From: Marinobacter panjinensis
Lineage (GTDB): Bacteria > Pseudomonadota > Gammaproteobacteria > Pseudomonadales > Oleiphilaceae
Length of the DNA: 64,000 nucleotides
NCBI RefSeq assembly: GCF_005298175.1
Contig: NZ_SZYH01000001.1
Coordinates: 682,001 to 746,000 of the forward strand
Direction: 5' to 3'
Part shown: one piece after another, positions 1-10,493 of the stretch
How positions within the stretch are numbered: position 1 is the first letter of the stretch
How the letters are laid out: every line of letters starts with the position of its first letter
Notes under the pieces: generated by a model
What the model saw: the letters and a program-made list of their open reading frames with translations, nothing else
Databases searched by the model: none
Told to the model about the DNA's origin: nothing
Position numbers and translations under genes: made by a program

Positions 1-505
1 CGCGGAACAACCCGAATGGAAAGCGGGTTTCCACCAGGATGCGCTGCGGCTGCAGGTAACCCCGCTGGTATGAAGGCACCGAGAGGTGCAGGTCCGCCTG
101 CTGTCCAGCCGGGATATGCTGCTGAGTCAGAATCACATCCTCACAGGCCAGGGACAGAGCCAGGGTATCGTGGCGGGGAGAGACGGCGCGAAGCCGAAAC
201 GGAATCAGGTCCCCGGCGAAGCCCTCACCGGCCTGAATCAGGGTCAGTTCCAACCCGGACAGGTTGCGGTGGGTCTGGTGCATGGCAGCTACCGCCACCG
301 CACCCAGAAGGAAGGTCAGCAGATAGATCAGGCTGTTCTGGTAGTTGATACCGGTGATCAGCATGATCAGCAACAGGAAGCCAAACACGACACCGGCACC
401 GGTCGGCAGTATGAAAATATTACGTTGCCCGAATGCCCGCTGGTCTGAGCGGGGAATCCTCTGGTTCACCCAATGCTGCCAGCGCTTGCGAATTGCCTTC
501 AACAT
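1..505 (-). CDS. DUF58-family membrane protein, N-terminal part (runs off left edge)
   Basis: The reading frame starts at an ATG (505-503) and stays open to the window edge, about 168 codons. The N-terminus is basic and Trp-rich (MLKAIRKRWQHW), then QRNIFILPTGAGVVFGF and two closely spaced hydrophobic segments (about residues 32-75, including GINYQNSLIYLLTFLLGA). A beta-rich segment follows. This matches the N-terminus of the short DUF58 proteins that usually lie between a MoxR ATPase gene and a TgpA-type transglutaminase gene in Pseudomonas-like genomes. The exact role is unknown; an envelope-associated function is inferred. The neighbours that would confirm the context lie outside the window. 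Confidence 0.7.
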   Translation of the reverse strand, partial: MLKAIRKRWQHWVNQRIPRSDQRAFGQRNIFILPTGAGVVFGFLLLIMLITGINYQNSLIYLLTFLLGAVAVAAMHQTHRNLSGLELTLIQAGEGFAGDLIPFRLRAVSPRHDTLALSLACEDVILTQQHIPAGQQADLHLSVPSYQRGYLQPQRILVETRFPFGLFR

Positions 506-735
506 AAATGCCCTGTGAAAACCGGTTTAATCAGCCACGACTATAAACACGTTTGCGGGGCCTTGCAGAAGAATACTGCAAATACTCCGATTCTGATCAC
601 AAATGCCACAGAAACGCCTTGAATTACGGGCTCCGCAGCAGAATACTTGTAAAGATATAGAAAGGAGCCTACTGACTGCAGTCGATTTTCAGCAGCGCCT
701 CATTTTCGCGTTTGGACACGGCAAGAGGCTACGTC

Positions 736-1368
736 ATGATACGCCGCACACCCCTTTACATTGCCCTGGCCGGTACCGCCAGCCTGGCAGCATCCTTTAC
801 GCCTCCATTGATGGCTGGCGTGCAATCGATGACATCCGATGAGATGGTTGAAACCTATGTGAAGGATTCCGCCGTTATCGTGGTGCCAAAACAGAGACAG
901 AAAACAGACGCGGACCGCCGACAGATTCTCCGCTCCCTGACCATATCACCGGGAGAGCCGGTGCGGACAGAAGCGGAAGAAGAGGCCTATCGCGAAGCCC
1001 TTCAGCGTTTCCAGCAGGAAGGAAAAGCCGACGCGCTGGAAAGCGCGGAAGAGGAATTCCTCCGGCGGGCGCTGCTGCTACCCCAGGAAGAACTGGCCCG
1101 GGCTCAGCCACCACGGGACCTCACCCCCAACATTCCGCCTATTATCTTTGGGCAACAGACGCAAATACCGGATGAGCCTTTCACCCAGACATTCCTCAAT
1201 GACCAGCTGGGTATCGGCTACGACGGCCAGAACCTGAATTTCTCCATCGGCAATCCGCCGGGCATTGATAATATCCAGGTTCCCCATGGCATTAATGAAG
1301 GGCCGGTTACCCTGACGCCCCGGCCGGGTGGCGGTTTTGATCTTTCAATCAAGGTACCGGATCAGTAA
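736..1368 (+). CDS. Exported protein of unknown function
   Basis: I do not recognise a family. The first about 27 residues (MIRRTPLYIALAGTASLAASF...) look like a Sec signal peptide, so the mature protein should reach the periplasm or beyond. I chose the ATG at 736 because AGAGG lies about 7 bases upstream; an in-frame TTG at 712 would add 8 residues before the signal peptide. The middle (about residues 60-115) is highly charged and Glu/Arg-rich, probably helical. The C-terminal part is Pro/Gly/Asn-rich with beta-like character. It is followed by a strong terminator and faces another exported protein gene, so the two may be functionally linked, but nothing in the sequence proves it. Confidence 0.7.
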   Translation: MIRRTPLYIALAGTASLAASFTPPLMAGVQSMTSDEMVETYVKDSAVIVVPKQRQKTDADRRQILRSLTISPGEPVRTEAEEEAYREALQRFQQEGKADALESAEEEFLRRALLLPQEELARAQPPRDLTPNIPPIIFGQQTQIPDEPFTQTFLNDQLGIGYDGQNLNFSIGNPPGIDNIQVPHGINEGPVTLTPRPGGGFDLSIKVPDQ

Positions 1369-1401
1369 CCCTGCTCCCTCCCTCGAACCACAACGCAAAA
1401 G

Positions 1402-1440
1402 AAAAAAGAGCGGCAACCTTGTAAAGGCGCCGCTCTTTTT
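1402..1440 (+). terminator. Rho-independent terminator of the 736-1368 gene
   Basis: Stem AGAGCGGC (1407-1414) pairs with GCCGCTCT (1429-1436), with an A-run before and a T-run after, so it can act in both directions. It is the first of three consecutive hairpins that separate two convergent genes. Confidence 0.85.
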
Positions 1441-1441
1441 C

Positions 1442-1463
1442 ATGCCTGAACCTTTCTCAGGCA
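1442..1463. other. Middle hairpin between convergent terminators
   Basis: ATGCCTGA (1442-1449) and TCAGGCAT (1456-1463) form an 8-bp stem with a 7-base loop. An A-run follows on the plus strand, so it is not a classical terminator in that direction, but it adds a third hairpin to this convergent intergenic region. Confidence 0.6.
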
Positions 1464-1491
1464 TAAAAAACGCCCCGCAGAGCGGGGCGTT
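1464..1491 (-). terminator. Rho-independent terminator of the 1518-2507 gene
   Basis: CGCCCCGC (1471-1478) and GCGGGGCG (1482-1489) form a GC-rich stem with a 3-base loop, extended by A-T pairs. Read on the minus strand it is followed by a T-run (plus-strand A-run 1464-1470). Confidence 0.88.
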
Positions 1492-1517
1492 CACACCAGA
1501 GGTGTTATCCGGTCAGC

Positions 1518-2507
1518 TTAGTGACCGTAAACAGCCAGCTTGGTGTTGCTGATGTGCAGGTTGTCGATACCGATCGTACCGATGTTAGTTCCACCAATCA
1601 GAGTCTGACCGATGTTCACATCCATCAGGACGTTGTCGACATCGATGCGCAGGACGTCAGTCGCTGTTGACGCGCCAATGCCGTTGCCCTTGTAGATATC
1701 AAGACCAACCAGTGCAAAGCCCTTCTGAGCAAGGCCAAGCTGATATTGCTCATCCGCACTCAGGTCTGCAACGGCTTTCCCGAACACCTTATTTGCAATT
1801 TCTTCAGCGGTTAAATCAACATTGTTCTCAGAACCACTGGCAGTAAGGCCGTTTACCGCAGTTGCATCAGTACCAGTGTTTGCACCGGTGATGCTCATGT
1901 TCTGAACGCCGATAGCCAGGAAGTCTGCGTCGAAGCTCATGTCGTTAACGGTAAACGCAACGTCCAGGTTCAGAGTACCGGTTCCGGCCTGACCGCCGAC
2001 ATCGTCAGTGTCTACACGTATATCCAGTGCACCCAACAAGCCCCAAGCTTCCATATTAGAGACAAGCACAGTATTCTCATTACCGCTGCCGTCCAGCTCC
2101 ATAGAGCCTGCGGTCATGCCCCAGTCAATAGGAATAGGATCGCCAGAGGTCGGGTCTGTCTGCAGTGATCCAACGTGGATAACGGCGTCGCCATCAGCTT
2201 CGACATCGATATCAATCTTCAGTTGGTCAAGTAGCCCGGTTCCGCCTGTGTTCGCAGAATAACCAGCGGCGATCGCTGAACTGCTTGTTGTAGCACCACC
2301 TAATTTAATATCGTTAACCGAGAAGGTGCCTTCGTCGGTGTAGGTAAACCGACCGATTTCCACCTGGGTTTCCAGCTCGATGGTCACACCGGCTTGACCG
2401 GTAACGTTACCCATCATGCTGTCGTCCATCGCCTGCAGCTCTGCTTGAGCGGCGAAGGGCGCAGCAGCAACCGCGGTTGCCAGTGCAATTTTCTTCAGGC
2501 CTTTCAT
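1518..2507 (-). CDS. Exported protein with N-terminal TGQAGVTI motif (DUF6160-like)
   Basis: The 329-residue product has a clear signal peptide (about residues 1-22, ending AAQA). It is followed by LQAMDDSMMGNVTGQAGVTIELE, the start seen in exported Pseudomonas and Acinetobacter proteins annotated DUF6160 or as putative pilus-system proteins. The rest is Gly/Asp/Thr/Asn-rich and beta-strand-like, with repeated I-x-V-D and L-x-I-x-V patterns, as in surface beta proteins. The start is supported by AAGGAG six bases before the ATG. Expression probably responds to CRP/Vfr (box at 2611-2626). The family assignment is from memory of the motif; function is unknown. Confidence 0.7.
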   Translation of the reverse strand: MKGLKKIALATAVAAAPFAAQAELQAMDDSMMGNVTGQAGVTIELETQVEIGRFTYTDEGTFSVNDIKLGGATTSSSAIAAGYSANTGGTGLLDQLKIDIDVEADGDAVIHVGSLQTDPTSGDPIPIDWGMTAGSMELDGSGNENTVLVSNMEAWGLLGALDIRVDTDDVGGQAGTGTLNLDVAFTVNDMSFDADFLAIGVQNMSITGANTGTDATAVNGLTASGSENNVDLTAEEIANKVFGKAVADLSADEQYQLGLAQKGFALVGLDIYKGNGIGASTATDVLRIDVDNVLMDVNIGQTLIGGTNIGTIGIDNLHISNTKLAVYGH

Positions 2508-2583
2508 ATTGTTCTCCTTGATTGAACTTATTGTTATCCAGTTGAACTTTTAGTTCTGTTGCGAGGCTCAACCTCACCTCTAC

Positions 2584-2626
2584 ATTTAAGATTGTTTTAC
2601 ATTCTGTTTCCGTGAATACATTCACA
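2584..2626 (-). promoter_or_regulatory. CRP/Vfr-like box and -10 element upstream of the TGQAG protein gene
   Basis: CGTGAATACATTCACA at 2611-2626 fits the CRP consensus TGTGA-N6-TCACA at 9 of 10 fixed positions and is a near-perfect palindrome. On the minus strand TTAAAT (2589-2584) could be the -10 element, giving a start near 2577. The box would then be centred at about -41.5, the class II activator position. The transcript leader would be about 70 bases. A second TTGTGA half-site lies just upstream of the box. Confidence 0.6.
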
Positions 2627-2691
2627 AATTGTCACAAATCACCTTAATTCCTCACAAACCATGAAAAATTATATTATATCAATACGTTATA

Positions 2692-3288
2692 TTATTTCTT
2701 GGATCCTTCTTCACTATCGTAGAAAAACTGGAACTGCTTGTCTTGGGACATGGCTTCCCCAAACGTGACCTCACCTTTATCCAGTTTTACGGGAATCAAT
2801 TTCAGGCCCGAAACCCCAAGTCGATGTTCATGCTCTACTACCATGGTACGGAGGGTTTCTCCGTTCTTTTCGAGGCTACCCGGGTAAGCAACCAGCCCCG
2901 CATGGATTTCTCCATGCCTTGCCAGGGACTTAAGACCGGCGCGGTACATGAGAACTTTAATATGAGACGGTGCATCTTCACCTTCGCCATCAAGTTTCAT
3001 TTTCCGGACTTCTCCGGAAGACTTCACAAACATGAATGCCATCGGACGGAATATTCCGGCCTCCTCAAGCTCCTCTTCAGCGGCTTTAACGGCGGCTTCG
3101 GTCATTTTTTTAAGATGGTTCTGTGCAGTCGCCACAACAGCCCCCACTTCCGTAATGTCCAGCTTGCCATCGGAAAGCACGTGATCCTCCATCTGTATTG
3201 CATCCTGTGCAAAAGCCGCCGTTGAAATTGTAAAACCGATGATGAATGCCGAGACGAAACGCTTACCAATGCGGTTACAAGTCTTCAT
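2692..3288 (-). CDS. Exported protein of unknown function
   Basis: The 198-residue protein has a basic N-terminus and a hydrophobic stretch ending in TAAFA, a likely signal peptide (about residues 1-28). The mature part begins with an acidic segment, then a helical Ala/Glu-rich stretch (about 55-75), then a mixed alpha/beta region with several Met and His residues. I recognise no family or catalytic motif. It is transcribed in the same direction as the TGQAG protein downstream, but 184 bases and a separate promoter lie between them. It is divergent from pabB. Confidence 0.65.
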   Translation of the reverse strand: MKTCNRIGKRFVSAFIIGFTISTAAFAQDAIQMEDHVLSDGKLDITEVGAVVATAQNHLKKMTEAAVKAAEEELEEAGIFRPMAFMFVKSSGEVRKMKLDGEGEDAPSHIKVLMYRAGLKSLARHGEIHAGLVAYPGSLEKNGETLRTMVVEHEHRLGVSGLKLIPVKLDKGEVTFGEAMSQDKQFQFFYDSEEGSKK

Positions 3289-3414
3289 ACTGGTTACTGC
3301 CCCCGGGATTATTGTTTAGAATGCACCGGCCAAAGCCTTTCCAGGCCCGAAATCGGTGACGTGCTGCACAGGCTACCGTGAACCCATGCAAGATTTTGTT
3401 AAGTATGTAACATC

Positions 3415-4719
3415 GTGAAAACATTAAATGCGGAAGAGGCAGGCTGCCTGGTTTCACAGATCAGCGATCATCATGGGTTTATCGATTACACGGACGCCGG
3501 CAGGCAACGGCGGGTCATCACGGCGTTTCCGGTGAGGCACTGGCAAGTGCCCCGAGAGCAGCTGGCTTTTTCGAGGCTGACCAATGAACTTGAACAAGCC
3601 TGGATCGAATTTGCCACGGGGACGGATAGGGCCACAGCCGGCGGCCTTATGGGCACATTGTTCTACGAGGCTGGCAACCACACGGTTCCGGGTTTTTCCG
3701 GTACCGCCGGCACCGACACCGGGGACTATGGCTATATCGGCCTCTATCTCTGGCAACTGACCCTCGATACGACTGGCAACCAACCTCCCCGGCTCGACTT
3801 CCATCCCGATTGCGCCAGCGATACCAGAGACCGTGTTCTCAGGCTTGCCGGCCATGAACCTGATTTCCCCACGCGCTTTGTGGTAAGCAAGGGCTTCGTG
3901 GCTGATAAACCCTCATCACACTACCGGCACGGCGTATCGGAAGTACTCCGCTATATTCATGCCGGGGACTGTTATCAGGTCAACCTGTCCAACAAATACA
4001 CCGGTAGCTACCAGGGCGCACCCTACTCCGCATTCCAGGCCCTGTGCCGGGCTGTTCCGGTTCCCCATGCAGCCTATCTTAATGCCGGTTCCTATCAGGT
4101 ACTCAGCATTTCCCCGGAGCTGTTCCTCAGCATCGAACAGGGCCGAAAAGTCATCAGCAAGCCTATCAAGGGCACCCGTCCCAGGGATCTGAGCTCTGCA
4201 GAGAGCGACCAGCTGATAGCCACGTCCCTGGCTGTTGCAGAAAAGGATCGCGCCGAAAACCTGATGATCGTGGATCTGATCCGCAACGACCTGTCGCGGT
4301 TCTGCGAGCCTTTCTCCGTTTCGGTGCCGCAACTGTTCAGCATCGAAAGCTACGAGAATGTGCATCAACTGGTCAGCACGGTAGAAGGCAGGCTGCGGCC
4401 CGATACCACACCGCTGCGGGCGTTTCTTTCAGCCTTCCCCGGCGGTTCCATTACCGGTGCCCCCAAACGCAGGGCGATGGAAATTATCGACAGCCTGGAG
4501 CAACACAGCCGCGGGCCCTACTGTGGCTCGGTATTTCGCTGGGATTTTTCCAACAATCTGGAAAGCAACATCGCCATCCGAACCCTGATGACGGATTCGG
4601 AGGGACAGATTCACTGCTGGGCGGGGTGTGGCATTGTGGCGGACTCAGACCCGGACGATGAGTACCGGGAGTCTGTGGACAAGGTCCAGAAGCTGATGGA
4701 TGTACTGGAGACGATGTAA
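3415..4719 (+). CDS. pabB: Aminodeoxychorismate synthase component I
   Basis: With the glutaminase subunit PabA (not in this window), PabB aminates chorismate to 4-amino-4-deoxychorismate, the first committed step to p-aminobenzoate and folate, in the cytoplasm. The chorismate-binding domain fills the C-terminal two thirds. It shows PIKGTRPRD, whose Lys distinguishes PabB from TrpE-type enzymes, then AENLMIVDLIRNDL, GSITGAPKRRAMEII and a C-terminal GCGIVADSDPDDEY. The 434-residue length is normal. The GTG start lacks a strong ribosome-binding site. It lies tail to tail with thrH, a neighbourhood also found in Pseudomonas. Confidence 0.93.
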   Translation: MKTLNAEEAGCLVSQISDHHGFIDYTDAGRQRRVITAFPVRHWQVPREQLAFSRLTNELEQAWIEFATGTDRATAGGLMGTLFYEAGNHTVPGFSGTAGTDTGDYGYIGLYLWQLTLDTTGNQPPRLDFHPDCASDTRDRVLRLAGHEPDFPTRFVVSKGFVADKPSSHYRHGVSEVLRYIHAGDCYQVNLSNKYTGSYQGAPYSAFQALCRAVPVPHAAYLNAGSYQVLSISPELFLSIEQGRKVISKPIKGTRPRDLSSAESDQLIATSLAVAEKDRAENLMIVDLIRNDLSRFCEPFSVSVPQLFSIESYENVHQLVSTVEGRLRPDTTPLRAFLSAFPGGSITGAPKRRAMEIIDSLEQHSRGPYCGSVFRWDFSNNLESNIAIRTLMTDSEGQIHCWAGCGIVADSDPDDEYRESVDKVQKLMDVLETM

Positions 4720-4763
4720 CTGAACGCCGGGGCGGCTCAACCACCCCGGCTCCATGCATTACA

Positions 4764-5375
4764 TCAGTTGTGGATGGCGCTGGCCTTCAGGAACTCGGCT
4801 TTCAGCTCGTCAAAGGTATGTACCGCGGGGAACTGCGGAAACTCTTCAATCACGTTCCGCGGCGCATGGAACAGGATGCCCGCTTCCGCCTGGCCCAGCA
4901 TGGTGGTGTCGTTGTACGAGTCACCTACTGCAATCACCCGGTAGTTCAGTAGCTGGAATGCCCTTACCGACTGGCGCTTGGGATCACGCTGGCGCAACAG
5001 GTAGTCGGTAATCCTGCCCTCTTCATTCACTTCCAGTTTGTGGCACAACAGTGCCGGGTAGCCCAACTTCGCCATCAGCGGCATGGCAAACTCATAGAAG
5101 GTGTCGGACAGAATAACCACCTGGAACCGTTCGCGAAGCCAGTCCAGGAAATCGCTGGCACCGGGCAGCGGGTCCAGCTCGCCGATCACTTCCTGTATCT
5201 GTGGCAGTCCGTAGCCGTGCTGGTCCAGCAGTTTCAGGCGCTGCGTCATCAGCACGTCGTAGTCGGGAATGTCGCGGGTGGTCGCCTTGAGTTCCTCAAT
5301 GCCGGTTTTTTCCGCAAACGCGATCCAGATTTCCGGGATCAATACTCCTTCAAGGTCAAGGCACGCGAGTTCCAC
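4764..5375 (-). CDS. thrH: Phosphoserine phosphatase / homoserine phosphotransferase
   Basis: This HAD-superfamily enzyme hydrolyses phosphoserine and can transfer the phosphate to homoserine, linking serine and threonine metabolism. The 203-residue protein follows Pseudomonas aeruginosa ThrH almost residue for residue as I remember it. The nucleophile motif is CLDLEGVLIPE (Asp7), motif II is VILSDTFYEF, and motif IV is AVGDSYNDTTML. The C-terminus has HAPRNVIEEFPQFPAV. The GTG start is preceded by AGGAGA at good spacing. It is divergent from cysH. Confidence 0.93.
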   Translation of the reverse strand: MELACLDLEGVLIPEIWIAFAEKTGIEELKATTRDIPDYDVLMTQRLKLLDQHGYGLPQIQEVIGELDPLPGASDFLDWLRERFQVVILSDTFYEFAMPLMAKLGYPALLCHKLEVNEEGRITDYLLRQRDPKRQSVRAFQLLNYRVIAVGDSYNDTTMLGQAEAGILFHAPRNVIEEFPQFPAVHTFDELKAEFLKASAIHN

Positions 5376-5578
5376 AGTGGTCTCCTGGTAATTGAACGCT
5401 GGTCAGCCCGGCGGCTCGATAACCGCCCGGGATTGAAAACAGACGGTATGATAAGAAAATCCGCGGAGGAATGCATCGTGGATCTGTCCGGCTATAACGA
5501 TATATTCCGGCATTCCTTCAGACTGCTGCCTGTTAATGGTAGATTTATCACACATTTACACTCCAGGTGATGCTTTCG

Positions 5579-6301
5579 ATGACGGATATTTCACAGCTAC
5601 AGACGGAGCTTGAGGGCCAGAGCCCAAGGGCTATCCTCAAGGCCGCACTGGCGAAGTACGACAATATCGCCATTTCCTTCAGCGGTGCGGAAGACGTCGC
5701 CCTGATCGAACTTGCCCACAAACTGACCGATAACCTTCAGGTTTTCACCCTGGACACGGCCCGCCTGCACCCGGAAACCTACGAGTTCATTGAAAGGGTT
5801 CGCAAGCACTACGGGATAGACATTGAAGTGATGTTCCCGGACGCCGCGGAAGTGCAGGACCTGGTCAACCGCAAGGGCATGTTCAGCTTTTACGAGGATG
5901 GCCATTCCGAATGCTGCGGTATCCGCAAGGTAAACCCGCTACGGCGAAAACTGGCCACCGTTGACGCCTGGATCTCCGGCCAGCGCAAGGACCAGAGCCC
6001 CGGCACCCGTAGCGATGTACCCGTGGTGCAGATCGACGACGCTTTCTCCACCGAGGACAAACAGCTGGTGAAGTTCAATCCGTTGGCAAACTGGAGCTCA
6101 AAGGAAGTCTGGGACTACATCCGCATGACGGAGGCGCCCTACAACAAGCTGCATGAGAAAGGCTTTGTCAGTATCGGCTGCGAGCCGTGCACACGTGCCA
6201 TCCTGCCCGGGCAGCATGAGCGCGAGGGCCGCTGGTGGTGGGAAGAAGCCACACAGAAAGAGTGTGGCCTTCATGCCGGAAACCTGATTGCCCGGGACTG
6301 A
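5579..6301 (+). CDS. cysH: Adenylyl-sulfate (APS) reductase
   Basis: CysH reduces activated sulfate to sulfite in assimilatory sulfate reduction. Besides the catalytic ECGLH near the C-terminus (Cys229), the protein has the pairs CC (112-113) and CEPC (201-204). These bind a 4Fe-4S cluster and mark the APS-using type of plants and pseudomonads rather than the enteric PAPS type. [14 protein letters not shown] is the nucleotide-binding P-loop. I chose the ATG at 5579 because AGGTGAT, a strong match to the 16S anti-Shine-Dalgarno, ends 7 bases upstream. A GTG at 5567 and an ATG at 5570 are possible but overlap that site. cysB follows tail to tail. Confidence 0.93.
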   Translation: MTDISQLQTELEGQSPRAILKAALAKYDNIAISFSGAEDVALIELAHKLTDNLQVFTLDTARLHPETYEFIERVRKHYGIDIEVMFPDAAEVQDLVNRKGMFSFYEDGHSECCGIRKVNPLRRKLATVDAWISGQRKDQSPGTRSDVPVVQIDDAFSTEDKQLVKFNPLANWSSKEVWDYIRMTEAPYNKLHEKGFVSIGCEPCTRAILPGQHEREGRWWWEEATQKECGLHAGNLIARD

Positions 6302-6312
6302 CTGGGCAATCA

Positions 6313-7362
<1,050 letters not shown>

Positions 7363-7530
7363 TCACAGTTTAGTCCAAAAAAATGAGAACGCAGCATGGT
7401 GACGCTGTCATTTGCCTTTGCGGCCCTTGACTTAACTGTGACAAAGCACACAATCCGTTATCTAATGTCCCGGCTGGTTAACGAATTCACCAGACGGGAC
7501 ACTACCCATTCACTGGCATTCAGGGAAACG

Positions 7531-10263
7531 ATGCTGTTAACCACCAAGTTCCTGAGACCAACCGCCGACCCCCGCTCGGTGCAGCGAGAGCGCCTGCGCG
7601 CTCTGCTGCAACCGGACGGTGCAAAGCGACTGAACCTGGTGGTGGCACCGGCCGGCTTTGGCAAGACCACTCTGGTGAGCCAGTGGTGTTCCCGAACTTC
7701 CTCCAACGTCGTCTGGTTATCGCTGGATGAGCACGATGACGAACCCCGGCGGTTCTGGCGGTACGTGGTCGGTGCGTTTGAACACAATGGCCTTGCGGGC
7801 CTGGAAGAATGCCGGCAGCAGCTGAGCCATTGCAGCCTGCAGGAACTGGAAGGCCCCATCACCGGTCTGATCAACGTTCTCGCGGCAGATGGCGCGGCCT
7901 GGTCGTTCATCCTGGATGACTACCACTTCATCCGTGACCCGCAACTGCAGCGGCAGGTGTCCTATTTCATCGACTACCTGCCCCCCGATGTCATGATTAC
8001 CCTGGCCTCCCGCACGGAACCCGCGTTGCCGCTATCCCGGTGGCGGGTACGCCGCTGGGTAGAGGACGTCCATCCCGGCTTGCTGGCGTTCTCCGAGGAA
8101 GAGTGCCAGCAGTTTTTCCACGACACCATGGGGCTTGAGCTTTCTGAACAGGAGGTTCGCAAGATCTGTCGCAAAACCGAGGGATGGGTGGCCGCCATGC
8201 AACTGTCTGCCCTGTCCGGTGGCAGCATTGAAGATCAGAGCGCCGGTGGTGGCCAGCAACGGATCGATCTGGATGAACGCAAGATCAGTGATTATGTGCT
8301 GACGGAAGTACTGGAACAGCAACCGGCGCCGGTACGTGACTTCCTGCTCGACACCGCCTGCTGCCCAAGGTTGTGCGCATCCCTGTGCGATGCGGTGCGC
8401 GGCACCACCAACAGCCAGGTATTACTGGAGCAGCTGCTGCGTGAAAACCTGTTCCTGATTCCCCTGGACACCCGTAACGAATGGTTCCGCTATCACGATC
8501 TGTTCCGGGATGCCCTGCTGCAACGGGCCAGGCAGTTCAAACCGGAGGACACCGAAAAACACTGGCAGCGGGCCGTAAACTGGTTACTGACCCACGGCCA
8601 CGTCCAGGAAGGCATCTCCCAGATCGTTCAGCACCGGGACTGGCCCTGGCTGGCCCGGGTCCTGGCGGAACACGGTAACAACCTGATCCACGGTGGTTTT
8701 CACCTGCCGGTTCTGAGCTGGCTCGATTCCCTGCCCGTCAATATCCTGCAGGAAAGCCCGCAGCTGCTGATGTTAAGGGTCTGGGCCCTGTTTTTCGCCA
8801 ACCGAGTGGATGTGCTGGACCCGTTGCTGAACGAGCTGGAAGACATGCTGGACAAACAAGTGGCAGACTCTCACCCGGACGCCGAAGGTGCGCTGGGCCT
8901 GCAGAGCGAAATTTCACTGATCCGCTCCTACCTGGCCCGCTCCAAAAGCGATGACAAGAGCGCCAGCGACCTCACCCAGCAGGTGTTGAGGGATATAGAC
9001 CACACCCGGATTCCACTGAAGTCGGTCACCTATTATGGGGTGGGGCTGGACTACTACGGCAAGGGTGACCTGGCCGCTGCTGAAGACGCCCTCAAGTCTG
9101 CGGTGCGATACGGTGAACTGGAACGCAAACCCAGCACCGTGCTCTCCAGCGGCGGACTCCTGGCCTGGATACAGTACAACCGTGGGGACATCGACGAAGC
9201 CCTGGATACCTGCACCCGTGTACGTCAGTGGGTGGACCAACACCACAGCGACCCCCGCCAGCCGATGCTGATCTCCTGCTGGCAGAACAGCGCGCTGATC
9301 GAGATATACCGGGAGCGCAACGAACCCCAACTGGCAGCCTCCTACCTGGCACCGTTGCTGGACCATGTGAATAACGGAACAGAGCCGGGCCAGCATGTCA
9401 TTATCCAGTATGTCCGTGGCCACCTGGCTTTCAGCGAAGGCCGCCACCAGGAAGCCATCGAAGCACTGGAAGATGCCGCCAGCGTGGCAAGGCGCAGACG
9501 TGACCACATCCTGTTTGAACCCCCGGCCTGCTCTGCCATGCTGGCCCGCTGCTACCTGGCCACCGGGCACCTGACCCAGGCGGAAGAGTGGATGCAACAG
9601 GTCACCAACGACCGTTTCACCAACCCGCTCAATCGCGAACAGAACCAGATCAGTGTCGCCCGTGTGCAGGTTGCACTTGGTCACCCGGGAGCTGCCATGG
9701 CCACCCTGGCACCCCTGCGCCTGAGCGCCGAGAAGGATCAGCATTACCGCCACCTGGTGGAAATCCAGCTGGTCTACAGTGATGCACTTTATGCTGAGGG
9801 CAAGACCCAGGAAGCAGATCAGATGCTGGCGCAGGCGGTACAGCGGGCAGCGGACGCGGGTTTCATGCGCCTGCTTGCTGAGGAAAGCCCCAGCATCCGC
9901 AAGCTGTGCCTGGAACTGCCCCTGCTGAAAGCACCGGGGCGGTGGAACAGCCGCGTTCTGGGCATGCTACGTGAGCAGGCGGAAGCAGATGCAACAGCAT
10001 CCGTACCCACTCCGGCATCCAAAAACGAACCTACAGCCCCAGCCGATTCCGGCAACGATGAACTGGCAGAACCCCTCAGCCAGAGGGAACTTGAGGTGCT
10101 GGAACTGATCAACCAGGGCCTGGCCAACAAAGACATTGCGAGCACGATGGGCGTAGCGCCCACTACGGTGAAAGCCCATATCCGTAATCTCTATGGCAAG
10201 CTGGCAGTGGGGTCGCGCACCGAAGCCCTGGCTCGGGCCCGGGAACTGCGGTTGCTGGCGTAA
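7531..10263 (+). CDS. MalT-like LuxR-family ATP-dependent transcriptional regulator
   Basis: This is a large STAND-type activator of 910 residues. The N-terminal NTPase domain has Walker A APAGFGKTT (about residues 39-47) and the Walker B-like FILDDYH. A central about 500-residue region of helical TPR-like repeats (many Ala/Leu and Trp-Leu helices) would sense the inducer. The C-terminus is a LuxR helix-turn-helix (LSQRELEVLELINQGLANKD, then VAPTTVKAHIRNLYGKL). MalT and AlkS are known members, but the inducer here cannot be told. The ATG at 7531 is preceded by AGGGA; an upstream GTG-initiated extension to 7396 lacks conserved-looking sequence. Pseudomonas carries similar LuxR genes near pabB and cysB. 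Confidence 0.85.
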   Translation: MLLTTKFLRPTADPRSVQRERLRALLQPDGAKRLNLVVAPAGFGKTTLVSQWCSRTSSNVVWLSLDEHDDEPRRFWRYVVGAFEHNGLAGLEECRQQLSHCSLQELEGPITGLINVLAADGAAWSFILDDYHFIRDPQLQRQVSYFIDYLPPDVMITLASRTEPALPLSRWRVRRWVEDVHPGLLAFSEEECQQFFHDTMGLELSEQEVRKICRKTEGWVAAMQLSALSGGSIEDQSAGGGQQRIDLDERKISDYVLTEVLEQQPAPVRDFLLDTACCPRLCASLCDAVRGTTNSQVLLEQLLRENLFLIPLDTRNEWFRYHDLFRDALLQRARQFKPEDTEKHWQRAVNWLLTHGHVQEGISQIVQHRDWPWLARVLAEHGNNLIHGGFHLPVLSWLDSLPVNILQESPQLLMLRVWALFFANRVDVLDPLLNELEDMLDKQVADSHPDAEGALGLQSEISLIRSYLARSKSDDKSASDLTQQVLRDIDHTRIPLKSVTYYGVGLDYYGKGDLAAAEDALKSAVRYGELERKPSTVLSSGGLLAWIQYNRGDIDEALDTCTRVRQWVDQHHSDPRQPMLISCWQNSALIEIYRERNEPQLAASYLAPLLDHVNNGTEPGQHVIIQYVRGHLAFSEGRHQEAIEALEDAASVARRRRDHILFEPPACSAMLARCYLATGHLTQAEEWMQQVTNDRFTNPLNREQNQISVARVQVALGHPGAAMATLAPLRLSAEKDQHYRHLVEIQLVYSDALYAEGKTQEADQMLAQAVQRAADAGFMRLLAEESPSIRKLCLELPLLKAPGRWNSRVLGMLREQAEADATASVPTPASKNEPTAPADSGNDELAEPLSQRELEVLELINQGLANKDIASTMGVAPTTVKAHIRNLYGKLAVGSRTEALARARELRLLA

Positions 10264-10493
10264 CGACAGGTTTATGGTGGGCCCGGTTCCTGGGCGATTT
10301 TGTGAACCACGTCACATTTTATCCGGTTTTTGTACGCCCTCTACGCCCTTTGGACGATCCGGATACGCCCCCTTCTCCCTTATTATTCTCCCAACGCTGA
10401 GGGAAACCTCGGTGAGAATTCTGAAACTTCAGGCCTTCAGACTTCTTGTTCCGCGTTGTTTCGACGCCCGGGTTCGTCAAGAGCCCACTCTCA

